NCBI GenBank assembly: GCA_021296165.1
Contig: JAGWAW010000089.1
Span: 1 to 6,562, forward strand
From: Nitrosopumilaceae archaeon
GTDB taxonomy: Archaea > Thermoproteota > Nitrososphaeria > Nitrososphaerales > Nitrosopumilaceae
DNA length: 6,562 nucleotides
Direction of reading: 5' to 3'
Part shown: positions 6,137-6,562 of the stretch, in pieces
Layout of the letters: each line of letters opens with the position of its first letter
Numbering within the stretch: position 1 is the first letter of the stretch
Position numbers and translations under genes: made by a program
The notes under the pieces: model-generated
Seen by the model: only the letters and a program-made list of their open reading frames with translations
Databases searched by the model: none
What the model was told of the DNA's origin: nothing

Positions 6137-6562
6137 TCAGGCGGGCCTGTACCGGTCGGTCAGGTATGGCATGAGGCGGACCGGCTTCATCTCGCCCTGG
6201 ACGATTGCCTCGATGGCATTTTTGAGTGTCTCGAAGTATCGGCAGGCCAGCAGGCGCTTCAGCACACGCCACTGTACCTCAATGGGGTTTCAGCTGTGGT
6301 GTGTGCGGCGGCAGGAATATCAATTTGATACGGCCGTTCGTGGACTCGATGAACTTTGACACCTTGTTGGAGGTGTGGTGTCCTGCGTTGTCGAGTATGA
6401 GGGTGAATTTTGGGATCGTCTTCAGCAGCCACTTCAGAAAGTCCATGAACGTGTCCGAGTTCAGGGTATAGGCCACCCGTATGCGGCAGCCGTCCTCGCC
6501 CAGAACGCCGAACATCTTGACGGACTTTTTGGAATGGCTGGACTGTATGGTGTCCTTGCCCC
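6137..6562 (-). pseudogene. IS630-family transposase, C-terminal part, frameshifted and cut by the window edge
   Basis: The reading frame is already open at the window edge (SSHSKKSVKMFGVLGEDG) and continues through TFMDFLKWLLKTIP, the second catalytic Asp in LILDNAGHHTS, and FLPPHTPQLK, then stops at TGA 6279-6281. This is the DDE superfamily endonuclease core of IS630/Tc1 elements, which should continue LNPIEVQWRVLKR. That continuation is present one frame away: dropping one base from the AAACCCC run at 6284-6290 gives NPIEVQW, LLACRYFETLKNAI, QGEMKPVRLMPYLTDRYRPA and a TGA at 6137-6139. The third catalytic residue, Glu, lies in this second part, so the first-frame product is inactive. The first Asp and the N-terminal DNA-binding domains lie outside the window. 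No terminal inverted repeat can be assigned with only one end present. A programmed frameshift is possible but no standard slippery site is visible. Confidence 0.88.

Noticed and set aside
5985..6272. Minus-strand frame of 95 codons downstream of the IS630 transposase
   Set aside because: It is a shadow frame over the frameshifted C-terminus; the correct frame gives the expected transposase ending.

Overview
The window is about 60% G+C and looks like part of an archaeal chromosome, most likely from a thaumarchaeote of the high-GC sponge-symbiont type such as Cenarchaeum symbiosum. Supporting signs are AT-rich TATA-like boxes about 26 bases upstream of non-ATG starts, a GGAGGTG ribosome binding site, free use of ATA and AGG codons, and a mixture of short genes with decayed insertion sequences. 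The assignment to a lineage is inference. No rRNA, tRNA or CRISPR array was seen.

Layout. Bases 1-700 hold no convincing gene. Bases 707-2595 (minus strand) carry a tightly coupled two-gene operon: a 478-residue MutL/MORC-type GHKL ATPase and a 151-residue partner whose TTG start overlaps the ATPase stop codon. Bases 2784-3081, possibly to about 3430, are a plus-strand relic of an IS5-type transposase with a frameshift. Bases 3460-4269 (plus) encode an intact NYN-domain nuclease of the LabA/DUF88 type with a C-terminal OST-HTH (LOTUS) RNA-binding domain. Bases 4270-4655 are mostly intergenic, with one possible 32-residue ORF behind a good TATA-like box. Bases 4656 to about 5200 (plus) are the ghost of an IS630-like transposase N-terminus whose sequence can only be followed by changing frame three times. 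Bases 5403-5968 (minus) hold two short unrecognised genes. Bases 6137-6562 (minus) are the C-terminal part of a second IS630-family transposase, entering from outside the window and broken by a one-base frameshift just before the codon for its catalytic Glu.

Interpretation. This is an accessory region: three separate transposase remains surround two intact functional modules, a GHKL ATPase pair and an RNA-directed NYN nuclease. GHKL ATPases of the MORC-like group often occur in prokaryotic defence or DNA-processing operons. The ATPase plus its small partner is therefore the best candidate here for a poorly described system, but nothing in the sequence proves that role.
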